Assembly: GCA_019633985.1 (NCBI GenBank)
Contig: JAHQWE010000067.1
Span: forward strand, 1-35,114
Direction of reading: 5' to 3'
Origin: Acidiferrobacterales bacterium
GTDB taxonomy: Bacteria; Pseudomonadota; Gammaproteobacteria; Arenicellales; Poriferihabitantaceae
Length of the DNA stretch: 35,114 nt
Both the position numbers and the translations under genes were made by a program. Shown piece after piece: positions 24,197-32,078 of the stretch; within the stretch, counting starts at the first letter, position 1, and each line of letters opens with the position of its first letter. The notes below the pieces were generated by a model, which saw only the letters and a list, made by a program, of their open reading frames with translations, was not told the DNA's origin and searched no databases.

Positions 24197-25593
24197 CCTC
24201 GGTTGATATCGGGCTGATTATTTCCTTGGGCATGTTAATCATGGTGGTGCTTGGGATGCGGGTGGCGTTTGCCGCTGCGGCAGCGGGCATGATTGGCTTA
24301 ATCTGGATATTCTGGGCGAAGAAACAATATGATCCGGAGGCTTTTGTCTGGGCACTGACCGTCGCCACAAAAACTGCCGGGCAAATTCCGCACTCCAAAA
24401 TCTCCGCACAGGCGCTTTCTCTGATACCAACGTTTATACTGATTGGTTTCCTTGCATACCATGCTGGATTGACCAAAGCATTATTTGAGGCGGCAAAGCG
24501 TTGGGTAGGCTGGTTGCCAGGAGGAATGGCGGTATCTACGGTTTTTTCCACCGCAGGATTTGCCGCGGTCTCTGGTGCTTCCGTTGCAACCTCCGCCGTG
24601 TTTGCGCGAATCGCTATTCCAGAGATGTTGAAAGTCGGCTATGACAAGCGCTTTGCAGCTGGCGTTGTCGCGGCTGGCGGAACACTTGCTTCGCTGATTC
24701 CACCATCCGCCATTCTCGTTATTTATGCCATCATCGTCGAACAGGATGTCGGTAAACTACTGCTGGCAGGGTTTGTGCCTGGAGCGGTATCTGCACTGAT
24801 CTACGGATTATTGGTGGTGGGGCTGGCATTGTCGTTCAAGAACTTCGGGCCACCAATTACTGGTTTCAGATGGACAGAACGGCTGAGTTCGCTAATTCCC
24901 GCCTCGCCCATCGTTTTCGTCGTGCTGATTATCATTTTCTTCGTTTATAACCCGTTTGGGGGCGACGCTTGGGGTACCCCAACAGAGGGTGGCGCATTGG
25001 GAGCCTTTCTGGTGTTCTGTATCGCGGTGTTTAAAGGCATGCGTTGGTCACAATTAAAAGACGCACTTATCGAGACAGCCAAACTGTCTGTGATGATATT
25101 CACCATCATCTGGGGAGTGCTGATCTATGTGCGATTTCTGGGCTTCGCAGACTTACCTACTGCCTTTTCTGACTGGATTACCTCAATCGACCAGAGTCCA
25201 ATCATTACCCTGGTATTGATTCTATTGGGGTATGCGATTCTTGGTATGTTTATGGACGCCATCGGCATGTTGCTGCTGACACTGCCCGTTGTGTATCCAG
25301 CTGTCATTGCTCTGAATGGTGGGGAGACTGTGTTGGCTGCGGATAGTGCTTTTGGTATGTCAGGACCAATGTGCGCAATCTGGTTTGGTATCTTGGTCGT
25401 CAAGATGGCAGAGTTTTGCCTGATCACGCCACCCATTGGTTTGAACTGCTTTGTCGTCGCGGGGGTGCGACCAGATATTTCGGTGCAGGATGTATTTCGA
25501 GGAGTTACACCATTTTTTATCGCAGATGCGATTACGATTGCCACCCTCATCGCGTTTCCCGCCATCGTTCTTTGGCTGCCGTCACAAATTTAG
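24193..25593 (+). CDS. dctM: TRAP transporter large permease subunit
   Basis: The product has 466 residues with about 12 hydrophobic segments. It is the substrate- and sodium-translocating DctM/TRAP-T subunit. The segments GFAAVSGASVATSAVFARIAIPEM near 118-141 and GGTLASLIPPSAILVIYAIIVEQDVGKLLLAG near 157-188 are hallmark DctM repeats, and a second repeat set occurs at ILGMFMDAIGMLLLTLPVVYP near 350 and the late TPPIGLNCFVVAG. It overlaps dctQ by four bases and is the last TRAP gene. A 205-base gap without an evident terminator leads to the dioxygenase gene, which may be read through. Confidence 0.95.
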   Translation: MTSVDIGLIISLGMLIMVVLGMRVAFAAAAAGMIGLIWIFWAKKQYDPEAFVWALTVATKTAGQIPHSKISAQALSLIPTFILIGFLAYHAGLTKALFEAAKRWVGWLPGGMAVSTVFSTAGFAAVSGASVATSAVFARIAIPEMLKVGYDKRFAAGVVAAGGTLASLIPPSAILVIYAIIVEQDVGKLLLAGFVPGAVSALIYGLLVVGLALSFKNFGPPITGFRWTERLSSLIPASPIVFVVLIIIFFVYNPFGGDAWGTPTEGGALGAFLVFCIAVFKGMRWSQLKDALIETAKLSVMIFTIIWGVLIYVRFLGFADLPTAFSDWITSIDQSPIITLVLILLGYAILGMFMDAIGMLLLTLPVVYPAVIALNGGETVLAADSAFGMSGPMCAIWFGILVVKMAEFCLITPPIGLNCFVVAGVRPDISVQDVFRGVTPFFIADAITIATLIAFPAIVLWLPSQI

Positions 25594-25798
25594 AAAGAGT
25601 ATTGGAGAATTTGTGACACTGTGTTCGATAGCTAAGTTGTCGGGCAGATATCTTTCCTTTTTGAATCTCGAAATTGTTCAATGTTTCCGACCGCAACTCA
25701 GCAAATCTAAACGGCTGACATACTAGTTGTATGAGCTGGCTTGCTCTGCGGGCGAGGTTTCCATAAATTAGGCGGAACGTAAAAAAAGTAAAGAGAGA

Positions 25799-26662
25799 TT
25801 GATTGATATTCAACCCAAGACAGCGGTGATCGGCGCTGAGGTTAATGGAATGAAGCTGGCTGTTGTTCCCGGAAAAGCAGAGATTGATCAAATTGAAGCT
25901 GCGCTGGAACGGTATGGGGTGCTGATTTTCCCTAATCAGAATATTCAACCACAGCAGCAGATCGCTTTTAGCGCGGCACTAGGGCCCCTTGAAGAAACAG
26001 AGCTCGAAAAGGCCCGGCTGGAGGGGCATGAAGAAATTTTCGTGGTAGGTAATGTGGGAAAAGGCCTGGTTTCGTTCTCGCCGGAAGACAATGAGCAGGA
26101 GTTGGAGTGGCATACGGATCATATTCACCACAAAGTAGCGGCGAGAGCTTCGTTGTTATATGCAAAAGAAGTGCCCGCACAAGGTGGTGATACATTGTTT
26201 TCCTGTATGTATCACGCTTATGATTCCTTAACCGCTGAGCAAAGACAGTCATATTGCGAAATACAAACCATCAACTCGGCATCCGGGTTAGAGCACTTTC
26301 TGTCAAAACAAAATCTGAGCGGAACCACTGGTTCTCAGGTAGGAAGGAAGCACGATGAAGTGATCAGACCCTTGGTGCGAGCGCATCCTCTCAGCGGTCG
26401 CAAGGCTTTGTATTTTGGTAATCAAATTACGATTGGCATCGTCGGCTGGGAAGTCGATCGGTCGAGATGCTTTATATCCGATCTTACAAGACATGCTTGC
26501 CAGCCTGCTTTTCAATATCGCCATCGATGGCGAGTGGGTGACGCAGTACTTTGGGACAATCGAAGAGTGTTGCATGCTGGAACTGCCTACGACGTAAAAA
26601 ACGCAAGGCGTTTGATGCATCGCACGACGTTAAGGGAAACCGAACCGATCAATCTGATTTGA
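25799..26662 (+). CDS. TauD/TfdA-family 2-oxoglutarate-dependent dioxygenase
   Basis: The product has 287 residues. The iron triad is His105 and Asp107 in EWHTDHIHH plus His259 in RRVLHAGT, and Arg270/Arg275 in the closing ARRLMHRTTL provides the 2-oxoglutarate contact. These enzymes hydroxylate their substrate while decarboxylating 2-oxoglutarate, often releasing sulfite, amine or an aldehyde from sulfonates, phenoxyacids and similar compounds. The start TTG 25799 is supported by AAAGAGAG upstream. The location after dctPQM suggests it acts on the imported solute, which is inference. The residues around the HTD (SFSPEDNEQ) do not identify the substrate. Confidence 0.92.
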   Translation: MIDIQPKTAVIGAEVNGMKLAVVPGKAEIDQIEAALERYGVLIFPNQNIQPQQQIAFSAALGPLEETELEKARLEGHEEIFVVGNVGKGLVSFSPEDNEQELEWHTDHIHHKVAARASLLYAKEVPAQGGDTLFSCMYHAYDSLTAEQRQSYCEIQTINSASGLEHFLSKQNLSGTTGSQVGRKHDEVIRPLVRAHPLSGRKALYFGNQITIGIVGWEVDRSRCFISDLTRHACQPAFQYRHRWRVGDAVLWDNRRVLHAGTAYDVKNARRLMHRTTLRETEPINLI

Positions 26663-27213
26663 ACAACGTTTAAACCTGGAATCGGTTTTATACCAGGGTT
26701 GAAATATTGGGCCCGAAGTGATCCGTGAGCGTCAATTCGGTGTACGACCCCATGGCTTGAGAATATTCAGGAAATTATCCCACCCAAATAATGGCGAACT
26801 TTTCAAGGGATGTCTTAAGCCATTTGCACTACGTGTCGGCTTCGGCTAAACCGTATTTTTCGCGGTAACTTGATTATTGCGCTGCTTTGAAATCCATCTA
26901 GACCCTCAGTCTCCATTGATACAGGCGATGCCGGTAAACGAACGAACAACTGACTTCCCGCTGTCATCGAAAACCTATTCCCAAGTCCTTAGCGTCTTTT
27001 TCTTCGCCAATGCACTGATTGGATATCACTTTGGTGCGGTTTCCAAGTTCACGCAATTCACTATAATCATAAACAGGTACTGCTGGTGCCATGGGCTTGT
27101 GCGTCGATTAGACCGGATTATTCCTTTCGAACTCTCGATCTTTAAAGGGAATAAAACCGACGGGACGTAGATTGGCAACGAATTGTTGTCTCGGAGGAAG
27201 AGAGTGAACTGGA
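26663..27213. other. Gap between the dioxygenase and the acyl-CoA-dehydrogenase-like gene
   Basis: About 550 bases. An imperfect hairpin AACCTGG ... CCAGGGTT at about 26672-26700 may terminate the dioxygenase transcript. An open frame at 26877-27170 resembles no protein I know. The last 50 bases contain GGAGGAAG at 27193-27200, and a promoter for the following operon should lie upstream. I see no sigma-54 consensus or clear palindrome here. Confidence 0.4.
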
Positions 27214-28368
27214 ATGTTGAGTACCAATGCAGTAGCAGATCTCACCAAGAATATCGCTAGGGAGATCGCTGCACCAAATGCTGATCAAACTGATCAGAAC
27301 GCGGCCTGGCCGGAAGCCTCTATTCGCACGCTGTTGGGCGAGGGGCTTGGAGGGCTTGTTGTACCTGAAAGATTTGGTGGACAGGGGCACGGTACCAAGA
27401 TGTTGACGGAGGTCTGCGAAATTCTTGGAAGCGAATGCGCATCGACCGCAATTTGTTTTGGAATGCATTCTGTCGGCGCGTCGGTTATCGCCGCTAATCC
27501 AACCGATAGCCAGCAAGAGCAATATCTGTCCCCGATAGTCTCTGGAAAACACATTACGACATTGTCGTTAAGTGAAGCAGGCACTGGGGCGCATTTTTAT
27601 CTGCCACAAACACAACTGGAAGTGATCGACCAAGGGTATTCGATCAACGGTACAAAAACATTTGTCACCAATGGAGAAAACGCAGATTCATTTGTGGTGT
27701 CCGCTGTTGCTTCTGAACCGGACGCACCAATGGGGCAGTTTTCGTGTGTCGTTGTTCCCAATCATTCCAGTGGCATGGAGTGGGGGCCGCCGTGGCAGGG
27801 TATGGGAATGCGCGGTAATTCCTCGAGATCTCTTTCGCTCAACAATGTGGTGGTCCCGCGCCATAATTTACTTGGAAAGGAAGGAGACCAGATCTGGTAC
27901 ATATTCAACGTAGTCTGCCCGTATTTTCTGGTTGCCATCGCGGGAACCTATCTTGGCATCATGAATGCCGCGTTGGAAGAAGTAAAAGCCCATCTGGTTA
28001 AAAGACATCATACCCATGTTGGGTTGACCCTGGCCCAGGCACCAGTGCTCCAGCACCGCTTAGGTGAAATGTGGGGCAAGGTTGAAAAAACCCGCCGACT
28101 TGTTTACCACGCAGCGGACAGTTTTGATCAAGGTGATTCAGATGCGCTGATTGCCTTGATGTCGGCGAAAGCAGAAGTGGCGGACGCAGTAGTGGATATC
28201 GTCAATGACGCTATGACAATGGTAGGAGGTATATCCTATCGGGATGGTTCCCGGTTGCATCGCAATCTTCGTGATGCCCGGGCGTCGCATCTTATGTCGC
28301 CGACTACGGATATTCTGCGGGTATGGATAGGTCGAGCACTTCTTGGCCAACCTCTCCTGGCGGACTGA
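27214..28368 (+). CDS. Acyl-CoA-dehydrogenase-fold flavoprotein lacking the usual catalytic glutamate
   Basis: The product has 384 residues, the usual ACAD length. The FAD-binding segments LSLSEAGTGAHF near 116-127 and TFVTNGENADSFVV near 149-162, the VGGISYRDGSRLHRNLRDARASH block near 340-362 and a helical C-terminus are clear. In classical acyl-CoA dehydrogenases the region after RDARA carries the IYEGT motif with the catalytic Glu. Here it reads HLMSPTTDILR, with no Glu. That resembles ACAD-fold members that work as monooxygenases or on unusual acyl substrates. The ATG 27214 lies 13 bases after GGAGGAAG, a rather long spacing. It is followed after three bases by a histidine kinase gene, suggesting the flavoprotein and the sensor are part of one regulated pathway. 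Confidence 0.85.
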   Translation: MLSTNAVADLTKNIAREIAAPNADQTDQNAAWPEASIRTLLGEGLGGLVVPERFGGQGHGTKMLTEVCEILGSECASTAICFGMHSVGASVIAANPTDSQQEQYLSPIVSGKHITTLSLSEAGTGAHFYLPQTQLEVIDQGYSINGTKTFVTNGENADSFVVSAVASEPDAPMGQFSCVVVPNHSSGMEWGPPWQGMGMRGNSSRSLSLNNVVVPRHNLLGKEGDQIWYIFNVVCPYFLVAIAGTYLGIMNAALEEVKAHLVKRHHTHVGLTLAQAPVLQHRLGEMWGKVEKTRRLVYHAADSFDQGDSDALIALMSAKAEVADAVVDIVNDAMTMVGGISYRDGSRLHRNLRDARASHLMSPTTDILRVWIGRALLGQPLLAD

Positions 28369-28371
28369 ACA

Positions 28372-30366
28372 ATGCTCGCGACACCATTATCCTATCAAAA
28401 GCAGGGCGTGCTTACTGGCGTCGGTTTGAACGATGAGGTGGTCTCAAATTTACGAAAACAGCTCGGGAATTCTGTCGCGTGCGAAAATCTGGCGAGCGAA
28501 CACCGCCTCAACGATCAGGTTGAACAGGGAACGTTGCGCGCGGATGCGATCCTGCTTGGTTGTGCTGTTCCTAAACCAGTGAGTGTGGCGCAAAAGGTAC
28601 ATAGCTTTGACAAGACGATTCCCGTGTTGATTCTCAGCGAACCGGATCGCTGTGACGAGTTACGCCAGTCGATTATGTTCGCACCGTTACTCGGTAGCGT
28701 AGTTAGCCCCTGGTCAACGGAACATCTTGATCAGGTAGGAGTAGAGGTTCGATCCGCTGTCGAGCGCCATCATCAACGACGCAACTATCTCGATTCAATC
28801 AGTAGCGTACAACCTTCTATCAGTAAACTTTCTCTAACCCAGCCTGAATTGGGACATTACCTTGGTCAACTACTCGATCAGGCACCTATTGGTGTAGTGA
28901 GCACCAACGCGCTGGGTGAGATACTTAATATTAATCGTCGCGCCAGCACCATTCTTGGTGTACGTGAAAAAGAAGCACCAGGTTTGCAACTTAGTGAATT
29001 TTTTAGCAAGAAGGATCGACCTAGACTCGCTAATCAACTGATGCGTAGCGCGGTAGGACAGCACTTTGGTATGAAACCCGAGGTGCTGCAGAGTCAGCAA
29101 TCAGGAAGTCGGGTGCGCTATCTAGAAACCACGGTATCTCGAATCGTTTATCGCGCAGGGAAACGGGGTTATATGGTGATCTTGCAGGACGTCACTGCAC
29201 GGGAAATTGCTGAACTCAAACGACAGCATGTTGAGGGATATATGCGCAGTTTGTCCAGCGCTTTGGAGCAGGCCGCTGACTCAGTCATGATCACTGACGC
29301 CAATCGTGTATTGGAGTTTGTGAATCCCGCTTTCGAAAAATTGACTGGGTATACGAAAGAAGAAGCGATTGGCAAAAAGACCTACTTTCTGCGATCGGGA
29401 ACCCAGGACAGCGCATTTTATGGAGAGCTCTGGGAGACGATTCGTAATGGGGATGTCTTTCGAGGTGTGTTTGTCAATCGAAAGAAGGACGGTACGGTTT
29501 ATCACGAAGAAAAAACCATCACACCAATTCGAAACAACGACGGGGAGATTACCCACTTTATCTCTACCGGCCATGATATTACGCAACGTCTGGAAAGTGA
29601 GGCAATTGCAAGACAGCGACAAGAGGAGTCTGCCCACGCGGCGAGGCTGAGTACCCTGGGCGAAATGACTTCGGGAATTGCGCATGAACTCAGCCAACCT
29701 CTCTGCGCGATTACCACCTATGCACAAACCTGCAAACGCATCATCAATAGCGATGCTGTGGAACTGGACAAACTGGCATACGGACTAGATCAAGTTGTTA
29801 AGCAAGCGCAGCTGGCCGGAAATATATTCGAAAGATTGAGAACGTTCTCAAGAAAAGGCGGGGAGCCTAAACGTTTGATCAATATTCTAGAGGTCGTCGA
29901 CGAAGCTGTGAGTTTGATGGAGAGCGAACTGAATAGAAAGAAGGTTTCGGTCGAGGTGGTCAAAGAAGTAGACCAGGCGTTGACCACAGCTGATCCAGTT
30001 CAGATCGAACAGGTATTATTAAATTTGATGCGTAACGGTGTGGATGCAATGGAGAGCGGGGAAGTGTCGGCGCGTCGATTAACATTGACTGTCAAAGTGA
30101 CAAAGCAGGGGATAAAAGTGTCGGTGAAAGATACAGGAAAAGGTTGCGATGATGAAACAATTGATCGATTGTTTGAGCCTTTTTTCACAACTAAAACATC
30201 CGGGCTTGGAATCGGATTAGGAATTAGTGAGTCCATTATTCATGCTCATGATGGTCGACTGTTTCTGGATCAGAATACCCCACAGGGTGCCACCTTCAGT
30301 TTTGTTCTGCCGGAACAACAAGAACAAGCTGGAGATAGAACAATGGAGCAGGAGAATGGTAGATAA
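28372..30366 (+). CDS. FixL-like PAS sensor histidine kinase with receiver-like N-terminus
   Basis: The product has 664 residues with no membrane helices, so it is a cytoplasmic sensor. Residues about 10-135 look like a receiver fold without the phospho-acceptor Asp (LLGCAVPKP sits where D-x-x-x-P is expected). Two PAS domains follow at about 165-280 and 290-410; the second has FVNPAFEKLTGYTKEEAIGK and a PAC-like GTVYHEEKTITPIRNNDGEITHFISTGHDIT. HisKA carries His438 in GIAHELSQPLCAITTYAQ and the ATPase domain ends with DTGKGCDD and FEPFFTTKTSGLGIGLGIS. I see no obvious FixL heme-binding motif. It overlaps the response regulator start by 11 bases. It could sense an intracellular substrate or redox state of the oxygenase pathway downstream. 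Confidence 0.9.
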   Translation: MLATPLSYQKQGVLTGVGLNDEVVSNLRKQLGNSVACENLASEHRLNDQVEQGTLRADAILLGCAVPKPVSVAQKVHSFDKTIPVLILSEPDRCDELRQSIMFAPLLGSVVSPWSTEHLDQVGVEVRSAVERHHQRRNYLDSISSVQPSISKLSLTQPELGHYLGQLLDQAPIGVVSTNALGEILNINRRASTILGVREKEAPGLQLSEFFSKKDRPRLANQLMRSAVGQHFGMKPEVLQSQQSGSRVRYLETTVSRIVYRAGKRGYMVILQDVTAREIAELKRQHVEGYMRSLSSALEQAADSVMITDANRVLEFVNPAFEKLTGYTKEEAIGKKTYFLRSGTQDSAFYGELWETIRNGDVFRGVFVNRKKDGTVYHEEKTITPIRNNDGEITHFISTGHDITQRLESEAIARQRQEESAHAARLSTLGEMTSGIAHELSQPLCAITTYAQTCKRIINSDAVELDKLAYGLDQVVKQAQLAGNIFERLRTFSRKGGEPKRLINILEVVDEAVSLMESELNRKKVSVEVVKEVDQALTTADPVQIEQVLLNLMRNGVDAMESGEVSARRLTLTVKVTKQGIKVSVKDTGKGCDDETIDRLFEPFFTTKTSGLGIGLGISESIIHAHDGRLFLDQNTPQGATFSFVLPEQQEQAGDRTMEQENGR

Positions 30367-30979
30367 AACAGAGGCAACGATTTATATCGTTGATGACAAT
30401 GCAGCAGTTAGAGATGCAGTTAGCTGGTTGGTCCAGGAAGTTGGGCTAAAAGCCATCGCATTGGATTCCGCGCAACGATTTCTTGATAGTTATAAACCAG
30501 GAGAGCTCGGATGTCTGGTTCTGGATATCCGAATGCCTGGAATGAGTGGTTTGGTTCTTCAGGATACTCTGGTGCAAAACGCAATCTCTATTCCAGTAAT
30601 TATTATTACAGGCCATGGTGACGTGCCAATGGCCGTGAAGGCAATGAAAATGGGGGCATTTGATTTCCTGCAGAAACCTTTCAATGATCAGGAGTTGCTG
30701 GACAGTATATTGAATGCGTTGAATGTTCATAAACAAGTGCTTTTCAAGGAGAGAAAAATGAAGCAAGCCAGTAGAAATATTTCGACGTTGACGCGGCGTG
30801 AGCTTGAGGTGCTGGAGTTACTTAGAGCGGGTAATTCAAACAAGAAAATAGCCACCCAATTAAAAATTAGCGTTCGCACCGTCGAAGGACATCGCGCCAA
30901 AATTATGGGCAAGATGCAGGCGAATTCAGTTGCACAACTGGTAGAGTCCGCGAGTCAAACGGAACTCGCCGTTGGTTGA
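30356..30979 (+). CDS. FixJ-like response regulator with LuxR-type DNA-binding domain
   Basis: The product has 207 residues from ATG 30356, preceded closely by GCAGGAG. The receiver has Asp57 in LVLDIRMPGMSG, Thr/Lys switch residues (IIITGHGDVPMAV, LQKPF) and a linker helix. The C-terminal LuxR helix-turn-helix is LTRRELEVLELLRAGNSNKKIAT through VRTVEGHRAKIM. This is the FixJ/StyR/TodT type, which controls nitrogen fixation or catabolic operons. It overlaps the sensor gene, and the 409-base gap that follows contains palindromes suitable as its binding sites before the oxygenase operon. An upstream frame starting at 30227 is an artefact of the overlapping kinase reading frame. Confidence 0.92.
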   Translation: MVDKTEATIYIVDDNAAVRDAVSWLVQEVGLKAIALDSAQRFLDSYKPGELGCLVLDIRMPGMSGLVLQDTLVQNAISIPVIIITGHGDVPMAVKAMKMGAFDFLQKPFNDQELLDSILNALNVHKQVLFKERKMKQASRNISTLTRRELEVLELLRAGNSNKKIATQLKISVRTVEGHRAKIMGKMQANSVAQLVESASQTELAVG

Positions 30980-31039
30980 GCGAATAAAGCGGCTAAATCT
31001 GGCTAATCTTATCTGGTAAGGAAAATCAGTTTCAGCCTG

Positions 31040-31070
31040 GAAATCTAAAATCAATTCTTCGCTAGATTTC
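31040..31070. repeat. Inverted repeat downstream of the FixJ-like gene
   Basis: GAAATCTA (31040-31047) and TAGATTTC (31063-31070) are perfect inverted repeats with a 15-base loop. It lies 60 bases after the regulator stop and lacks a T tract, so it might be a weak terminator or RNA structure. An imperfect GTTACGG/CCGGTAAC repeat follows at 31083-31101. Confidence 0.4.
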
Positions 31071-31193
31071 GTCCTTAACCTTGTTACGGTAAACCGGTAA
31101 CTCCACCCAATTGCTTTAGATATTTTGGCTAGCCCCCGCTCTTTCTGGAAAACCGATCTCTAGAAGATTTGAGACCCAAAATATTGAAGAACC

Positions 31194-31213
31194 ATTACGT
31201 ATAAGCACGTAAT
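31194..31213. promoter_or_regulatory. Candidate FixJ-like operator upstream of the oxygenase operon
   Basis: ATTACGT (31194-31200) and ACGTAAT (31207-31213) are perfect inverted repeats with a six-base spacer. Regulators of the FixJ/StyR/TodT group bind such palindromes, and the nearest downstream gene starts 175 bases later. Assignment to the adjacent regulator is inference. Confidence 0.5.
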
Positions 31214-31236
31214 TATTCTTATTAATCTCCGAATAA

Positions 31237-31256
31237 AACAGGTATTTCTACCTGTT
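31237..31256. promoter_or_regulatory. Second inverted repeat in the oxygenase promoter region
   Basis: AACAGGTA (31237-31244) and TACCTGTT (31249-31256) are perfect eight-base inverted repeats with a TTTC loop. A further copy of the half-site TACCTGTT occurs at 31311-31318. This could be an operator with an extra half-site or a small hairpin in the leader. The surrounding 30980-31388 stretch has no gene. Confidence 0.45.
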
Positions 31257-31388
31257 CACTAAGTAACACTCCGTACTGCTCGCTATGGTGAGCGGGTAAT
31301 TTCTCGTGTTTACCTGTTTTTTCTGAGTAGGTTTAATTGATTCATAAAAATCAAAATTGTTCCACCACCTGTATGAGCAAAATTAAAA

Positions 31389-31676
31389 ATGTTAGAAACA
31401 GTTTCAAAAGAGTTAGAGGAAGCACGGGGCTTTGAGTCTGAGATGCGGAAGTTTTCCGACGTCATAAGCCAGAATGCTGAAATACAAGAAACCTTAACCA
31501 AAGCGGTAGATAGCGGCATTTCTCGCGATGGTTTCAGGGATCTCTACGTTGCTACGGCGAAGGAAAATGGTTGTAATTTTTCCGCCAGCGATATGGAAGT
31601 TGCGATGCACGAACAAAAGCAGGGAAAGGATAAGGTCATCCCTACAGTAGTTCAAAAGCTGATCACCGTTCTTTAA
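31389..31676 (+). CDS. Nif11-like small protein
   Basis: The product has 95 residues. The arrangement FSDVISQNAEIQETL, then RDGFRDLYVATAKENGCNFSASDMEVAM matches the Nif11 domain (residue-poor helical leader type found in nitrogen-fixation clusters and in leader peptides of some ribosomally made peptides). There is no double-glycine cleavage site and no Cys/Ser/Thr-rich core after it; the C-terminus is KDKVIPTVVQKLITVL. I therefore regard it as a stand-alone Nif11 protein, not a peptide precursor. It is the first gene of the oxygenase operon, and no ribosome binding site is visible before ATG 31389. A chaperone-like or regulatory role for the membrane hydroxylase is possible but unsupported. 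Confidence 0.7.
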   Translation: MLETVSKELEEARGFESEMRKFSDVISQNAEIQETLTKAVDSGISRDGFRDLYVATAKENGCNFSASDMEVAMHEQKQGKDKVIPTVVQKLITVL

Positions 31677-31736
31677 CAGCAGATCCCAGCCTGTGAAACA
31701 GCGTTTCAAGCGGAAACAAATTTTACTCCTTTCACA

Positions 31737-32039
31737 ATGACTATGAATGCAATCAAGACACAGATGGGGCTGTCGGTAGGGGAATGGGACGGTCAAGACG
31801 TCGAAGTCCTGCAAGCTGAACTGGATCGTATACGGGCGCAAAATTCCCTTGGGACCGGCGACAAGTTGGTTGTTGGAGGTATACCGCACCGAGACCAGCT
31901 TCCCGACGACCTGCAAAATTTTAGGGCCTATCCGATTTGGGCCTGCGACAAAGCAAACAACTGTCTATGTGGCGCGAGAGCCAACCGAATCGTGTCGGTG
32001 GCGGATGTTCGTCAATACTCGATGATCGATCATCATTAG
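31737..32039 (+). CDS. Unrecognised 100-residue protein with C-x5-C-x-C motif
   Basis: I do not recognise the family. The product has 100 residues. Residues 1-38 contain a likely helix (VEVLQAELDRIRAQN), followed by GDKLVVGGIPHRDQLPDDL and YPIWACDKANNCLCGARAN, with three cysteines in C-x5-C-x-C near residues 70-78 that could bind a metal. The C-terminus ends DHH. Two ATGs (31737 and 31743) are possible and no good ribosome binding site precedes them. It is on the same strand between the Nif11-like and hydroxylase genes, with 60- and 39-base gaps, which supports a real gene. It might be an electron carrier or metal-delivery helper for the hydroxylase, in the place where rubredoxin is often found, but it is not a rubredoxin. 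Confidence 0.55.
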   Translation: MTMNAIKTQMGLSVGEWDGQDVEVLQAELDRIRAQNSLGTGDKLVVGGIPHRDQLPDDLQNFRAYPIWACDKANNCLCGARANRIVSVADVRQYSMIDHH

Positions 32040-32078
32040 GCATTCAAACAGAAAAAACACTTCTATGAGGAAAACAAA

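Noticed and set aside
26877..27170. Open frame of 97 residues in the gap before the flavoprotein gene
   Set aside because: Non-ATG start, no ribosome binding site and no recognisable domain.
27174..27190. TGGCAA...TTGTTG as a sigma-54 promoter before the flavoprotein gene
   Set aside because: The spacing between the GG and the TTG element is one base short and the -12 GC is absent.
30227..30355. N-terminal extension of the FixJ-like regulator
   Set aside because: It lies inside the kinase ATPase domain in another frame and does not resemble a receiver; ATG 30356 gives a standard FixJ start.
31389..31676. Nif11-like gene as a ribosomally made peptide precursor
   Set aside because: There is no double-glycine site and no Cys/Ser/Thr-rich core, and no peptide-modifying enzyme is in the window.
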